Part shown: piece after piece, positions 1 to 13,222 of the stretch
Numbering within the stretch: the stretch's first letter is position 1
Layout: the number at the start of each line of letters is the position of its first letter
Translations under genes and position numbers: made by a program
Assembly (NCBI RefSeq): GCF_000165425.1
Contig: NW_001799048.1
Location: 5,727-69,726 of the forward strand
Source: Paramecium tetraurelia
Taxonomy: Eukaryota > Ciliophora > Oligohymenophorea > Peniculida > Parameciidae
Reading direction: 5' to 3'
DNA length: 64,000 bases
The notes under the pieces: model-generated
Seen by the model: the letters and a program-made list of their open reading frames with translations, nothing else
The model's database searches: none
Told to the model about the DNA's origin: nothing

Positions 1-3000
1 TTATGGTAATACCCTATTTTTAACCCTGTTCTTAATCATAATTAATTACATTTGAAATGTTTTATTAATTAAATCAAATTATGAATATAGATTTTAAAAA
101 TTCTCCATCGAATTAGCTTCAATATTTCAAACCCAATTTTGATTCTTATAAATTAAAATTTTTGTCAAATTTTTTCCAACACTCTATATTTACCAACTTG
201 ATTTCTAAAGAAAAAATAATAATCAATTTTATGAATTATTTATATTTAATTCTAATAAATACGAAATAATCTAGTTTTGTAATAAAAATTCAATTTTTCA
301 TTAGATTTTTATAAGGGCATAGAATTTTATTGAAGAAAATTATAATCTATTATTGCTTTAGAAAATAACTCTGAATGATAAGTTTTAGGTTATGCTAGTT
401 TACTCATTTATCTGTCAAAACAAATAGAAGATATATGATAATTTAAACGTTTTGATATAGTCAACTATTATTACTTATGATATTCGTTAATGTTGATGTT
501 TGTTTTGCTCTTCAAAATTATTTTACCTCTAATATAAGTAGCATTAGTAATTTTCCTTCTGTAATGACATTTTTTAGAAAGATTAGTAAAGTTGTATTTA
601 ATTTAATTCATTTTTATGTGTTGAAAATAGTTATAGTTCGATTATTTGAGCCAAGCTAAATGATTGAGGAGAAATAAATAAAGAATCTATTTTTATTTTT
701 TAGAGGTTCAATTGGGTCAACTATAAATATATATTTAATTTATTGAGAGATCAATTGAATATTTATATAAAATATGAACCAAATTAATGACTTAAAATTA
801 TGATATAATTAAAGATTGAGTAAAGGTAAATTTATCTTAATCTAGTATTTTGCATATTTCTATTTTATTTCTGTTTGTTGTGATACCTTAACGAATTGCA
901 TTTGGGTGAAAGTAATCTATTTTCTTTTTAAGACTAAATCAAATTAAGCTTATACTTTGAATATGTAATTAACTATTTTTTTAATAGGGATTTTATTTTG
1001 AAATTTCAACAGTTTTGGTTAAGTTAATTTAATTTCTAAAGAACTCGGTTAGAGAACCTAAAATAAGAAAATTTGAGTAGAAAAATAAAATTTTACTTTT
1101 TATAACTTTTATACTAGTAGATAATGAAAAATCATAGCAAGAGTATTGGGTTAACTTAAAGATTTAGGTCTCATGATTGCTTAGATTTAATACTAACTTT
1201 TCATCTAACATTTGCCATAATAATAATTTAGAATATGTAAATAATTCTGAAATTTTTTGAGTGATAGTTCTCTAAGTTTAATTATAATGGTATTTATATT
1301 CATTTAAAAGTTGAGAATCACTAGTAAAATTTATCTAATTAATTCTATTTACAAAAAAGGTAATAAAAAATCATAATTAATTTTTAAATATTTATTTTGA
1401 TTTAAAATTGGATTAATTTTAAAATGGATATTTAAATACATTTCAATTAATTTTAAATTAAATATTACTAGTATAAACTTTATTAGCAGCATTGCGTTAA
1501 GGTGGTTGTTTATTATCAATTATTATAGAATCAGATGATGATTTTACTTTAGATGAATCAAAAATTTGCTTGTTATTTTTTAGATTTTACTATATTAAAA
1601 TAAATTATTGATGTTAATAGATTTGATTGTTTATAAATGATGGGCATAAATCAAATTAAATATACTTTAGTTATTATATACCATTTTTTAAATTGACAAA
1701 AACTTATCCTTATTCAAAGAATGATGAAGGAAAATTTGTTATAACTCTATTGAAATCCTTTATTTGCTTTTTCATAAGGAAAGAATCAAAATTAACAGAT
1801 ATTTAAAATTTATTTTTTGCTATGTTAGTAAGTCTTAAAATATTATGATGCCCAAGTTTATAGAATAATTTCTTGGTGAGAAAACTCTGTTTACCAATTA
1901 TTTATAAAGAGATTATTTAGAGCTCCCTCTCAAAATTTATTTATGACAACTTTGTTTTGAAAGAACGATCATCTTTAATTATGAATTTGAAACTGATTGC
2001 TGTCAACTAATCCTAGGTGTTACAAACCTTATGCTTAGTTGATGTAACTTTTATTGAATTAGACTAAGGTTATTATTTTTCTTTCTAAACAATTCCAATA
2101 GTATTGTTTAAGATAGTTCCTCATGACAAATTTGAATAAAAAAATATGTAAATATTTGCAATTTCAACATAATATTTCTATTATCTTTCAAATCAACATA
2201 ATTTCTATATTTTATCCAGAAATTTTCTAATGTTATTAGATTGTTCTGTTTCGATTGATATTGGGAGTAAGACATCATTCAGTTTATAGATCTCTATAAT
2301 TTTATGATGAAGTCAAACTTACCAAAGCTCAAGTTTTTCAATCACTCTAGTAGTTTAATTCAATTTTAATTGATAATTTATATCTTTAAATCTATTTAGT
2401 TGGAATCATGAAAAAAGGTTACTGAAAAACAGAATTTGTATGAAAATCATGGCAATATTCAAATTATTCTTAGCTTTAGGTAACTTGGAACATCAATTAT
2501 AAGTAATAATAATTTTAAAGGATACCCAAAGTAGAACAATATTAGATATGCTATTTTAAAATATAATTCGATAATGATATACAACTTTAAGCATTAAGGT
2601 TCAAAGGTATACCCATCTATATTCTCACGTTTTATATCTCGGCAATCAATAAAATAAGCTGTCTTAAATGTCCATTACAATCATGCTATATAAATATTTT
2701 GTATCTCTGATCTTAAGCAATTTAGAATAATTAGTTTATTTAATAATTGTATTTAGTGTTTAGAATATTTCATTATTTAATTTATTAAAAGAAATATAAT
2801 AAGATTGTGAATCAATTAAAATATGTAATCTAATTATAGAATTTTCCCCTTATGAATTGTTTCTAAGGATGACCACTTATAGTATATGTAATTCATATTA
2901 TTACCAATCTCAGCTATAACACAACTCTGTTTGTAAAATAGAATGGTAATATAAAAGTATTTAAGTTCAATAAATTTTCATAATTTGGAGTTTACACTAT

Positions 3001-3139
3001 TAACTTCTTCAACAAAAACATTTTTACAGCTTCTCTTATGGGCTATATTATATAAAGATCTTGAATTCTCAAACCAAACTCATAATTTCTCATCAGAGTA
3101 TAAGAAAATATTATCTCAATTTATTGTTGAGTGTTGAAC
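1..3139. other. unassigned AT-rich region
   Basis: No gene could be supported here on either strand with TGA as the only stop. Several runs of 60-120 codons without TGA occur, but that is expected by chance at this base composition. No tRNA, telomeric repeat (G/T-rich hexamers) or tandem array was noticed. The last few hundred bases (from about 2,900) may be the decayed upstream part of the WD40 remnant that follows. Confidence 0.5.
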
Positions 3140-3785
3140 TCTTAAGAAGATTCTATCATAACTGGATCTAATGACCGTGTTATTAGATTCTATTAATCAA
3201 AATCTACACCCTCTTTATGTTAGGAGTGCTCATAGACTATAACTGTTCATTTAAATGATGTTTAAGCATTATCATTAAATCAAGATGGAATAAAATTAAT
3301 TTCCTATAAATTAGATCTAAATATGTTTTTATGGGAGGCTCAAAATAGATAAAATTTGGATAGGATAATAAAATATAAACATCATGGCTTAGAATTAGTG
3401 TCATTACTGATAATATATTTGCTTGCTAATAGCATAAAAAATGCCTTTGATTTTTACATATTCAATTCTGAATCAGGAGAATACTTGTTATATAAGCAAC
3501 TACAAGTCAAAGGAGGTTAATCATCCTTTGACCATCATTTCTCATCTATTTACCTCAAATAATAATTACTCCTTCTTGTGAAAATTCGTAAATACTTGAA
3601 TTTATAAGATTCACAAATCCATTTTGATCTTCTTAATATTTGGAATGTATTTTTGAATAATCAATTGATTTTAATTCAGGACAAGCAATCAGAGCATTTA
3701 CTTATGATGGACAATGCCTAATTGCTTTTGATGATAACTCAAATGAAATAAGAGAAAGAAAGTCCAAAAAGAGAGTATGAAAAAT
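3140..3785 (+). pseudogene. WD40-repeat protein remnant
   Basis: A stretch of more than 200 codons open to TGA begins with a typical WD40 blade (IITGSNDRVIRFY), followed by a second blade-like segment (LSLNQDGIKLISYK ... MFLWE). Near the end the plausible coding sense moves to another frame (DGQCLIAFDDNS ... RERKSKKRV then TGA), so at least one frame break lies around 3,660-3,690. No good start or full set of blades was found. It resembles the other WD40 paralogues further along in the window. It could instead be a functional gene with sequence errors, but the weak 5' part favours a relic. Confidence 0.45.
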
Positions 3786-5488
3786 GATGATATGTTTTAA
3801 TTACAATCAGGTGTCTTATCAATAAATTGTTTATGTTTTAAATTAAATAATTTAAGAATTAACCTATGTTAAAAAGTACAGATGAAAACAATGATATTTC
3901 ATTCAATACTTAAGTTTGTTTAATAATTATATTTTATGTATGTAGAATTGTAGAAAATCCATAAAAAGGAGTTAATTAGATAAATACTTTATAAACTGCA
4001 TATACTAAGAGAAAATCAAAGTATCAATAAGACATACCAAATATAATAATAATCTAGCTAATTCGAATTTAAATTATGAATTCTATTATTTTACTAATTG
4101 ATTTTGAGCTCTACTCAGTAATTTTAAAAGTTCTTTCTCATTCCATTTTACTGAAGGAAAAGGATGTTGATAAACTGTAAAATAATCTATTAGATAGAAA
4201 TTTTACAAGGAGAGTTGCAATTAATTATAAAATATTTAAGGGAATTCTTAATTATCGATTTTAAAATCAAAATTATTACTTAATATCCCTAGAGAGATAG
4301 ATAAATTTTGCATTTACTAAACAATTTTTCCCCTTATATTTACTTTTAATAACTAGGTTTCTGATGATGATATTAATTTATGAAGGAAGCTCAGGAGCAG
4401 TATTTATATCATTAATCCCTATGCTAATAAAGTTATAGTATTAAAGTATAATCAAAATGCACTTTTTATGAGAAATTCATACAACTGTTGAATAGAAATC
4501 ATTATTAGGAATTAATTAAAATATCTATAATAAATCCAGGGAAAATTGTAATTCAATAAGATTCATATTGATATCTATAAGATGTCTGTTTTATAGACTA
4601 AAAAGTCAAAGATATTTGTTAAATATGATTGGTAAATTTATATAGAACCTTAACTTGATTTTATATTAGATAGTTTAATCAAACTATATTCTTCGCATAT
4701 ATATATTAAGATACAAGAGGTCACATAATTATTATTCAGGTCTAATCTTTGCATTTAAGATTTTGGCCCATTAAATTCTAATGTTATTTTTCAATACGTC
4801 AAATTTAATATTTAGTAAATTATTATAGGCATCCAAAAATTTTAAATCATAATATCAAATTAATACCTATTTCTAAAAAGAATGAATGAAAATCAAAATT
4901 AATTATATGTTTCAGGCTGTTCATTACATATGAATTTAAAAAGGTTAAATGAAGCATTTAACTTGTGCAATAGTTTTCTTTTATTTATAAGTTTAAGAAT
5001 AAACAACAAGAATTTATCAACAGTTTTTTAATAATTGTATTTTCAAGTATATATAATTAATAGATCAATTTATTTAAGAAATGATTATGAATTGAATTAA
5101 ATAATCGTTATTCTAATATGTGAATATTAGCCAAAGAGATAAAGTATTATATAAGATTTCTGATTGCTATTTGTAATAATTAATTTATTATTTTCAGATC
5201 ATTTATTAAAACTAAACAATCTATATATTTCTAATAAACAGTTTTCTTCCCTTCTTACAATTAAAACTTCAAAATTCAATCTTAATATTAAATTTATCAA
5301 TTAATTTATTATTATCATTTAGAGGAGACTCTTTTTATATATAGTATTTTATTAATTAATTCTTGAATTAAGATTTATCATGAAATGATTAAACTCTAAT
5401 CCCATGTTTAAATTAAATATATCAGTAATGAATAGAATATTTACTCATAAATACAGCTTATACATCATATTGAATAATAAAAATGGAG
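3786..5488. other. unassigned region
   Basis: No convincing gene. A plus-strand segment near 4,400-4,480 reads like protein (INPYANKVIVLKYNQNALF) but is short and flanked by TGAs. The region is otherwise low-complexity AT-rich sequence lying upstream of the VIT/vWA gene, whose promoter should be in its last few hundred bases. Confidence 0.4.
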
Positions 5489-8019
5489 ATGAAGAAAATA
5501 TAGTTGCATGAACCTTAGATTATTTAAAATGGTACAGGATATTATTAGAAAAATTATGGCTGCTACAAAAATTCCAATATTTTTGTTTGTTATGATTTAA
5601 CAAAACGAACATTGATACCCTTATCACTTGCAAAGTATTCAGCCAAAATATTACCTGGGTTGTGTATTGTGTAATTAGAATTAAGATATTCAACTGATAA
5701 ATAGAATGAACCCATTGATCTGGAATATGTTTTTTCGATTAATAAAAATGCTGCTGTTACTAAAATGATCGTTAAGCAAGGGCAAACTAAAGTTTACGGT
5801 ATAGTAAAGGAAAAGGAGGAAGCAAAGGAATAGTATGAATAAGGACTAAAACAAGGAAAAACCACGGCATATAGTGAATAGGATAAGAATTTTCCTTAGA
5901 TAAAACGAGTGAAAGTAGGATAGCTTGCACCAAATAAGTAATTGATGATTACTTTTGAGTATATACAACCCTTAGAGGTGTTTCTAAATAAATTTTGGAA
6001 AATCGAATTATTCCCAGTTATTGATTACAATTTTGTATATGGCAATAACAAGTAGATGATTGGTATTCATGATGAGTAGATTTATGGATATTTAAATAGA
6101 TTATTTAGGATTTAAGATTTCGAGTTTACATTTAAATAAGAAATTTAGGTGGAAATAGAGATTGGATCACCGATTACATTTTGGAAATCCCCTACTCATG
6201 AACTTGTATCAATTAATGCCTAAGATAGTGTGAAAGGAAATAATAATCATTTAATGCTTCAGTTAGAAGATAATCATAAGAACTACGACCCGATTAAATC
6301 ATTTACCTTACTTTTTTCTTCAGATGAAATCAATCTACCCAGGGCGGTTCTAAGTCATACAAATAATGATGCCTTACAATATTAGAAATATTGTGCTACA
6401 TTAACATTCATTCCAAAATTTAATGTAGTTTCTTTAGATGATGCTTATTCACAATATTTAGATGGATTAATTATAGCGGATAATCAAAAAATAATAAGAG
6501 GTAATTACTTATTCATTATTGATCGAAGCGGATCTATGAGTGGATCAAGAATCAGTAAAGCCAAAGAAGCATTAATTCTGTTTCTAAAAAGTTTGCCTTA
6601 AGATTCAGAGTTTAACATTATTTCATTTGGTAGCAATTTTTATTCTTTGTGGAACGAATCCAAAATGTATTCATAAAATTCTTTAGAATAAGCAATTAAC
6701 CATGTTTAAAGTATGGATGCCAACTTGGGAGGAACACGTATAATTGTTCCATTAAAGGAGATGGTATATAACAAATATTATGGAGCTTCCAATAAAACAA
6801 CTCTAAATGTGTTCTTGCTTACAGATGGAGAGGATTTTGCTGATCCGATTATTGATTTGGTTCAGAAAAATAACCGAGCATAAACGAGAATCTACACTTT
6901 AGGAATTGGTGAAGGATGTAGTTAATATTTGATCAGAAGAGTGGCTGAAGTTGGAAATGGTAAACATTAAATTGTTAGTGATAAGGAGGATATAAGTGAA
7001 AAAATAATTGACCTACTTGAAGATTCCTTAACTCCATATCTGGAGGCTTTTACTCTAGAATCTAACATAACTAATATAGTCTCGATTATTCCTAATCCAG
7101 ACTCAATTGTTAGTTTGAAAAAAAATTAAGAACTCACAATCTAAGTACTTTTTTCAAAAGAAGAGACACCAGAAATTCTAGAGTTTAGGATCAATTGTTA
7201 TGATCCATAAATCAAAAATAAATTTAATATTCTGTAAAGTTAAACTTGAATGAATCTTAAAATAATGAATATTTTCATAATTTGCCCACCTACAAATTTA
7301 TTACTTATTATGAGAACTCCCTAAAATTTGGAGAAAATCATGTGAATTTTATCAAACTCAATAAAAACAAAATTGATTCAAAAGATATAATTGATTTATC
7401 TGTTTAACATTAAATTTTGTGTTCAAGAACGGCATTCATATGTTAGGTTTGTGATTTAGAAGATTAATTTAAATAATAGATTTATTAAAGAGTACCTGAA
7501 GTTCAACCTAAATAAGATATATGGAATTAATAATTAAATGCTAGTTATTAAAAAACGAACAGAGTAAAAATTCAACATAATTATAGAAAACCTCAAGCTG
7601 CTAGCTGCTGTGGTGAAATATTTCCTTCAAATCGGTAACCCAGCTTCAAATCATCTCCCTCACCTTAAAAATATGATCCCTAAACTCAGCCGTTATTATA
7701 ATAGGGAAAGTAAAAAGATAAAAGCAGAAAAAAGATAGACAATAATTAACTTACTTTTGAAAATTTGATTAATTTTGTTTAAGCAGATGGGTGTTTTAGA
7801 ATAAGTAAAGAAATTAAATCAAAAATCAATTTTAAGAATCTTTCGAATCATTAAAAACTAAAAGATGATGTTTGGTTTACTTTTCTAGTGTTATTATACT
7901 TAGAAAATAATTTTAGTCAAAGTAAAAAATCATGGTAGTTAGTTTATTAAAAGGGAATATAATATTTATAATAGAATGGAATGGATTATAAAGCAAAGAA
8001 AAATGAATATAAATTGTGA
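5489..8019 (+). CDS. VIT and von Willebrand factor A domain protein
   Basis: The product is about 843 residues, of the PARP4/VWA5A/inter-alpha-inhibitor type without a PARP domain. A VIT domain occupies about residues 30-160 (LEYVFSINKNAAVTKM, then KVYGIVKEKEEAKEQYEQ). The vWA domain follows at about 340-520, with an intact MIDAS loop DRSGSMSGS and a second metal-site segment LLTDGED. The C-terminal part has the DDVWFTFLVLLYLE helix shared by VIT-vWA proteins. The start ATG gives MKKIQLHEP and leads straight into the VIT domain. One frame break lies at about 7,229-7,240 (one base missing relative to the continuing frame); with it the gene is 844 whole codons including the stop. Such proteins are thought to act in protein-protein contacts; the substrate here is unknown. 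No introns are needed. Confidence 0.85.
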
Positions 8020-8169
8020 TAAATTATACATAATATATATATGCATATATTGTATACATTATTGAAATCATGATAGGATAATTATATAAATTCACTATTG
8101 ATAATATATAATTTGAATATTTATTATATTGATTCAATGGGGTGAACGGAATTTAAACTAGTCATTATT

Positions 8170-9145
8170 TTAATCCTTTTACTTATGAACTTCTCCCTTA
8201 AATATATGAGATTAAGATGGTATTTAAGCAAGGCCAAAAATTTAATATTCAAAACCTAAAGAAACATCGTGACCATGTTACCACTCTAAATATCTTTAAA
8301 ATTAAACATTAATTTATAACTGGCTCAGCTGATAATTGTATCATAGTTTGACCGACAACTATTCTACCAAATCCAAGTACTTAACAAAATTAAAGAACCA
8401 TTCATTTCAAATTACATGCTTAGTGATATCTTAGAATTCAGAATAAGTCTTTATCAGTGGCTCCAAGGATAAGTAAATAAAATTCTTGAATCAGAACATC
8501 TAAACTACATCCTTTGATTGGACTTGATGGTAGACAATTACAGAACACACTGATTAAATTTATGGTCTATCAATAAATTGAGATGGCAATAAATTAATAT
8601 CCTGTGGTAGAGATGGATTGAATTTAGTTATGTAAAAACATGATTATCAATTTTAGTAAATTCCGGAGTAAACTTACAAGGCTGTTTGATTTAGATTAAG
8701 CTTCATTAATAATCAGATGTTTGCATTTTAGCCTTTGATTCTTCATAATCATAAATTAAAGGCTTCTTAAATTCTTCTCGTATATTCTTGGAACTCTAAT
8801 TCAAGATCCTATGTTAAATCCAATAAATATCAATAAAGGAGAAGGATAATGGTGTCACATCTATTTCCCATAAACATACATACCACCCAAATAAACACTA
8901 ATTGCCAAAAATGGATAACTGTGAACTTGATAAGATCCTCTAAATCAGAAACTACTTAAGACTTCAATTATAAATTAGAGTAGGTTATTGATTATAGCGA
9001 TCGAATCCATAAAGTCATATATCAAGGTTAGATCTTTGGGGCAATTAGTGATGATGGTGAATATTTAATCATTATGGGACTCGGAATTCTAGTTTGATAT
9101 AAATTAGATAACTCAAAGAGAATTTGTTAAATTATCAATAAATAA
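8170..9145 (+). pseudogene. decayed WD40-repeat gene
   Basis: The protein pattern is that of the intact WD40 paralogues nearby: GFTYE-like lead-in, blades such as HQFITGSADNCIIV and FISGSKDKQIKF, then LISCGRDGLNLV, and the closing ISDDGEYLI segment. The frame is interrupted by TGA at 8,349-8,351 (where the family has Trp after IIV), 8,525-8,527, 8,579-8,581 (SIN*DG, where Gln is usual) and 8,687-8,689. One base is missing at about 8,372-8,377, and there is a further shift at about 9,070-9,078 before a Trp-Asp-Ser segment. Several nonsense changes plus indels are best read as true loss of function, unlike the indel-only damage in the dynein. Exact ends are uncertain. Confidence 0.7.
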
Positions 9146-9914
9146 TTAATATAATATGATCTAATATTTGCTTGATTTATTTCTATATTATATTATGCAT
9201 TAATTGATAGAAAATATTATATTAAAACTCATTATTGAACCTTAAGTGATTATATATTATAACATCATACTTATGTTTAAAGTTATACCTCTATCATAAG
9301 ATTGTTGTTATACATCTTATTACTGTTAGATTAGATATTTATTATGCATAGAAATATCTTTAAGGAGGTATTAAATCACTTCTTTGAAACATATAACCTA
9401 CTTGCAGAAAGACTTGTATATAAAATTATTATACATAAATCTAAAAATTTGATATTCATTCATTAAAAATCGAATGCTAAAGTCAATCCTATGAATTATA
9501 TTACATTTTTATACAATAGCCTTTTTTCCCTTAGAATTTATTTTAACATTAAATAATAAGTTAAATTTTTATTATGATAAAATTATTTTTGCCTAGGTGA
9601 ATGGGTTTGAATAAAACCTTATACTCAAATATAAAATTAGTAAATAGCAATTACAAACAATTATCTGATTACCACTAAATCATCCCTTATCATTAGGTTT
9701 TTCCTTTAAAAGATTTAAATTAACTAGTAAAAATTATTGAAATCTATAAAGCATAATATAATTTTATAATATGCATAACATTTCTTACTTATTTTATAGA
9801 TTCTTTATTGTTTTATTAATTCATAAACTTAAAGGCAATTCGATAAATATGAGGTATTATATATGTATTATTATGTATAAAAATAATTAATGCATGAATA
9901 ATCTAAATTAGATC
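9146..9914. other. unassigned region
   Basis: This is AT-rich sequence between the decayed WD40 gene and the stop of the minus-strand WD40 gene. No coding pattern, RNA gene or repeat was recognised. Confidence 0.45.
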
Positions 9915-10982
9915 TCATTCTTGCATTGTGAATTTTCTAATTTGAATTGATAATTAATCAAATAAATACGATACAAGATATTCTCCGTCTTTACTCATTG
10001 AGCCAAAAAGAAAATAATCTTTATATTCAATTACTTGTTCTAATTTGCAAGTCCATCCTCCTTCACTTTCCCTTATCTAGACTCCTTCTTTGGAACTTAG
10101 GAATGTAAATTTTACTACATTGACTTTATTTCCATTTTTTATTATAAGTGTCTCTGTTATAGGAGAATAGCATGGTGGGAAGAGGGCAAAGCATTTTTCA
10201 CCAGGTGGTGCTAAATTTAAATGATCTAATGATTTAGTAAAGTGCTAATGTTCATTTTAAGTGAAAAAGTGAAGTTAAGTTCCCATATGTGGTAAGACAA
10301 CCAATAGATCATTTGTAATAAAACACAATCGAATAACTTCTTAAGGAAATTTTATTCTTTATTTAACAGACCATTAAAATTATTGATCAGGTCTCATTAC
10401 TATAATTAATTTATCCTTTGAACATGATACAAATGAGTCACCACCATTATTAATCGCCATTCCATTTATCGCAGTTTTAAATTCAGTCATTGTTTGCTAA
10501 CAACTCCATTAAAGATCTTTTGACCAAAATTTTACTGTTGTATCTTGAGAACCTGAAATAATAATATCCTCTCTAATTGGATGAATAAGTAAGTTGGCCA
10601 CCTCATCACAATGTCCCTTTAATCTATACTACATACTATATTAAATAGGGCTGTTTGGATTTTGTACCTGTGACCATATGATTATTGAATTATCAACCAT
10701 TGCAGCACCAGAGATGAAGGAGTCATTTTATTATGGGAGATTAAAGAATTAAAGGGCTAAAACTTCATTTGAATGTTCTTTAAGTTTTTAAATCAATTTC
10801 AGTTACCCTGCCTCTCCATTTACATAAGGGATTTCAAATACTTAAATTTTACGACCTGCTCCTATGATTATCAAAGTCTTTTTCAAATTAATAGCATTAA
10901 CTTGTGATAAATAATTCAATTTTGTAGTTGTTTCTGGCAAAATTTCGAATTTATGTGTGCTCTACTTAGGATGTTGTAACAT
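9915..10982 (-). CDS. WD40-repeat protein, short form
   Basis: An uninterrupted 355-residue frame under the ciliate code, with many TAA/TAG glutamines. At least four WD40-type blades are readable, for example LKEHSNEVLALQFF ... SIIIW, LKGHCDEVANLLIH ... ISGSQDTTVKFW, and FVSCSKDKLIIV, ending with MSKDGEYLVSYLF. WD40 propellers are interaction scaffolds; no specific partner can be inferred. The start chosen (MLQHPKQ) is the first ATG after an in-frame TGA upstream. It lacks the N-terminal zinc-binding and coiled region of its two larger neighbours. An upstream minus-strand ATG at 11,134 opens about 35 codons that might be a first exon, but no intron joins the frames cleanly. Confidence 0.85.
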
Positions 10983-11755
10983 TTAAATTGTAATAATCTA
11001 TATATATTTACTCAATAAAAATTATCACATATATATTAAATAATTTAAAATCGCTAAATTTATCTATCTCTATCATATTAATGATTATGTCTATGATAAA
11101 ACTGATTTGTTTGGAAATCCAGCAACGATGTCATCTCAAATTTTAGTTATTGTTGGTTCTATATAAATAATATATTGGCTTTAAATATCTAAAAGTATTT
11201 ACACAGTTTTTTTCTATAATTACCATTATCAAGCAGATTATTCAAGAAGTGTTTTTACTTTATTGAATAAATTGTAAGAAGGATAACATTCTTTCAATTT
11301 GATTTTTATGTATAATCAATTGTTAAGATTTTCAAATTAATTTGCCAACATTAAAAAATGGTTAAACTCTTATTATTCATTTTTGAGTTAAAATCTAAAG
11401 ATTAAGTAGTTATTAATATTGTAAATATTTATCTGTAAGCGAACCTACTTAGTATGAATAGCCACTAGTAAATGTCAACGATAATTAAAACTTTATTGAT
11501 TTCTTTAGTAAATAACTACCAAATCCCTAACTTACTAAAATACAGAACAGACATCTAAAGGAAATCATCTTCTATTTATTATTTTTTAGAGTTGACAACA
11601 GGAGCATAACAGCATATTTAAAAACTAGAATAATATAAGATATTAATTATAGATTTTATTAAGAAAAAGAAAACCAAAAAATTTTAGTTTAAGAACTCAA
11701 ATAGTTTAAGAAAGAGTTCAAAAATAATGATATAGAGTCAAATTACATCTATAGT
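10983..11755. other. spacer between two WD40 genes
   Basis: This contains the presumed promoter of the minus-strand WD40 gene that follows. A minus-strand reading from 11,134 (MTSLLDFQTNQFYHRHNH) looks protein-like for about 35 codons and could be a lost or alternative 5' exon. Nothing else was recognised. Confidence 0.4.
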
Positions 11756-13222
11756 TCAATTACTTATCTATTCCTCTTTGTATTTTCTTAATTATATTTG
11801 TTAAGAAGTAGCGTCCCATGTAATTAAATATTCACCATTTTTGTCTAATGCTCCATATATTTATACATCACAAAATTTTATTGGTACCTAACTTTAAATT
11901 GTGTTATTTGGCATAATTCTGAATAAATTTACAAACTATCCATTCTTGGTTATTAAAATAGATTTTTGTTTAATAAATTGCTAAGGGAATAAAGCATCAC
12001 ATTAAGAACTTGGTAACACTGATACTTATTTTATTTAAGTAAACACCTTCGCATCTCGCTTTAATTCATAAATTTCCATGAACTAGGAAGCAAAAGGTTG
12101 AAATGCAAATCTAATTTCGTCTATAAAGCATAGCCTATATCCCCAAGGCTTCACTGATATAATCTTGTAAAATCTCCATTAATTATGATATTTTTCATAC
12201 ACATATATCTAATCTGAATATTCAACACTAGAAATCAGCATATCTTATCTAGAATTCAAACTTAATGATTATACTTCTCCTGTTATTTCATCGAAAGTTT
12301 ATATGCATTGATAATTTTACTACTTATCCCAAATTTTAATAGATCGATCGCTGTTCCCTGAGAATATCATATTTTCACTATTATCTATTATTAAACACAT
12401 CATTATGCCAGTATGTCCTAACAACTTAGAACTTTTAAACCATTCTTGCTAATCATTCATCGACCAGATTATAAGACTTGCATCTGCACTTCCAGAGACA
12501 AATTGATTAGTTTTTGGCATAAATTATAAGCAATAGACTGCCTCTGTATGATTTTTTATTATCTATTTTTCTTTCATCAATTCATTTATTAACTCAAATA
12601 TCTGAATTGTACCATTATCTAATCCAGCCACAATAATAGATGAATCGTTATTAAATGCAAACGAGCAACATCCAATTGATTTTCTTTTGTTTTCTTTCAT
12701 TAACTCGTATGAGAATGGATTAGAATTATTTAGAACTTCATCTTCAGAATCTTCGAATTAATCAACCTGATTTACAAACTCATCGCTGCAATCATTCAAA
12801 ATTTTTATAAATTGCTCAGTGCTTCTTATGAACTAATCTGCCAACTTTTATTTTTTTTCTTCATTAAATTTAACAAAATTGCTTAAAGTTTTACTAATTT
12901 GTTTTGAATTTAAATTTACCAGATTACTCTCCAATATTGAATACTAAGCTAGAATTTTAGATTTAAATTAGTAGAAACATTATTACATTTTTGAAAATTA
13001 GATTTCTATCTCCTCTACTAATTTATTGCATTAATCAGATTTGTCCTTCATGTATTCACAAAGATTCAAAATTTTATAAGTATGTTAAGAATGATTTCCA
13101 TGTAGGGATTGAATTCTATAGCATTATTCAAAACAAAATAGTCTTTACTCCTTACAAAATTCATTTGTACAAAACATATCAACATTATAACTATGCCCCT
13201 TTGCACATTTAAGCTACAACAT
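11756..13222 (-). CDS. B-box-like zinc, coiled-coil and WD40-repeat protein
   Basis: A clean 488-residue frame. The N-terminus (about residues 5-45) has Cys/His pairs spaced like a B-box-type zinc finger (CAKGH ... FCTNEFC ... LFCFEQC ... HGNH). Residues about 55-170 are polar and helical, probably a coiled coil. The rest is a WD40 propeller with blades such as LIIWSMNDQQEWFKSSKLLG, MIFSGNSDRSIKIWD, and the family-typical RLCFIDEIRFAFQPF segment, ending DKNGEYLITWDATS. The layout resembles TRIM-like scaffold proteins without a RING, but an activity cannot be claimed. The start MLQLKCAKGH is the ATG closest to the zinc motif. No introns are required. Confidence 0.85.

Noticed and set aside
477-659. 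60-codon plus-strand ORF in the first kilobase
   Set aside because: The length is near the chance expectation for this base composition, it has no motif, and the standard-code stop that ends it is not a stop in this organism.
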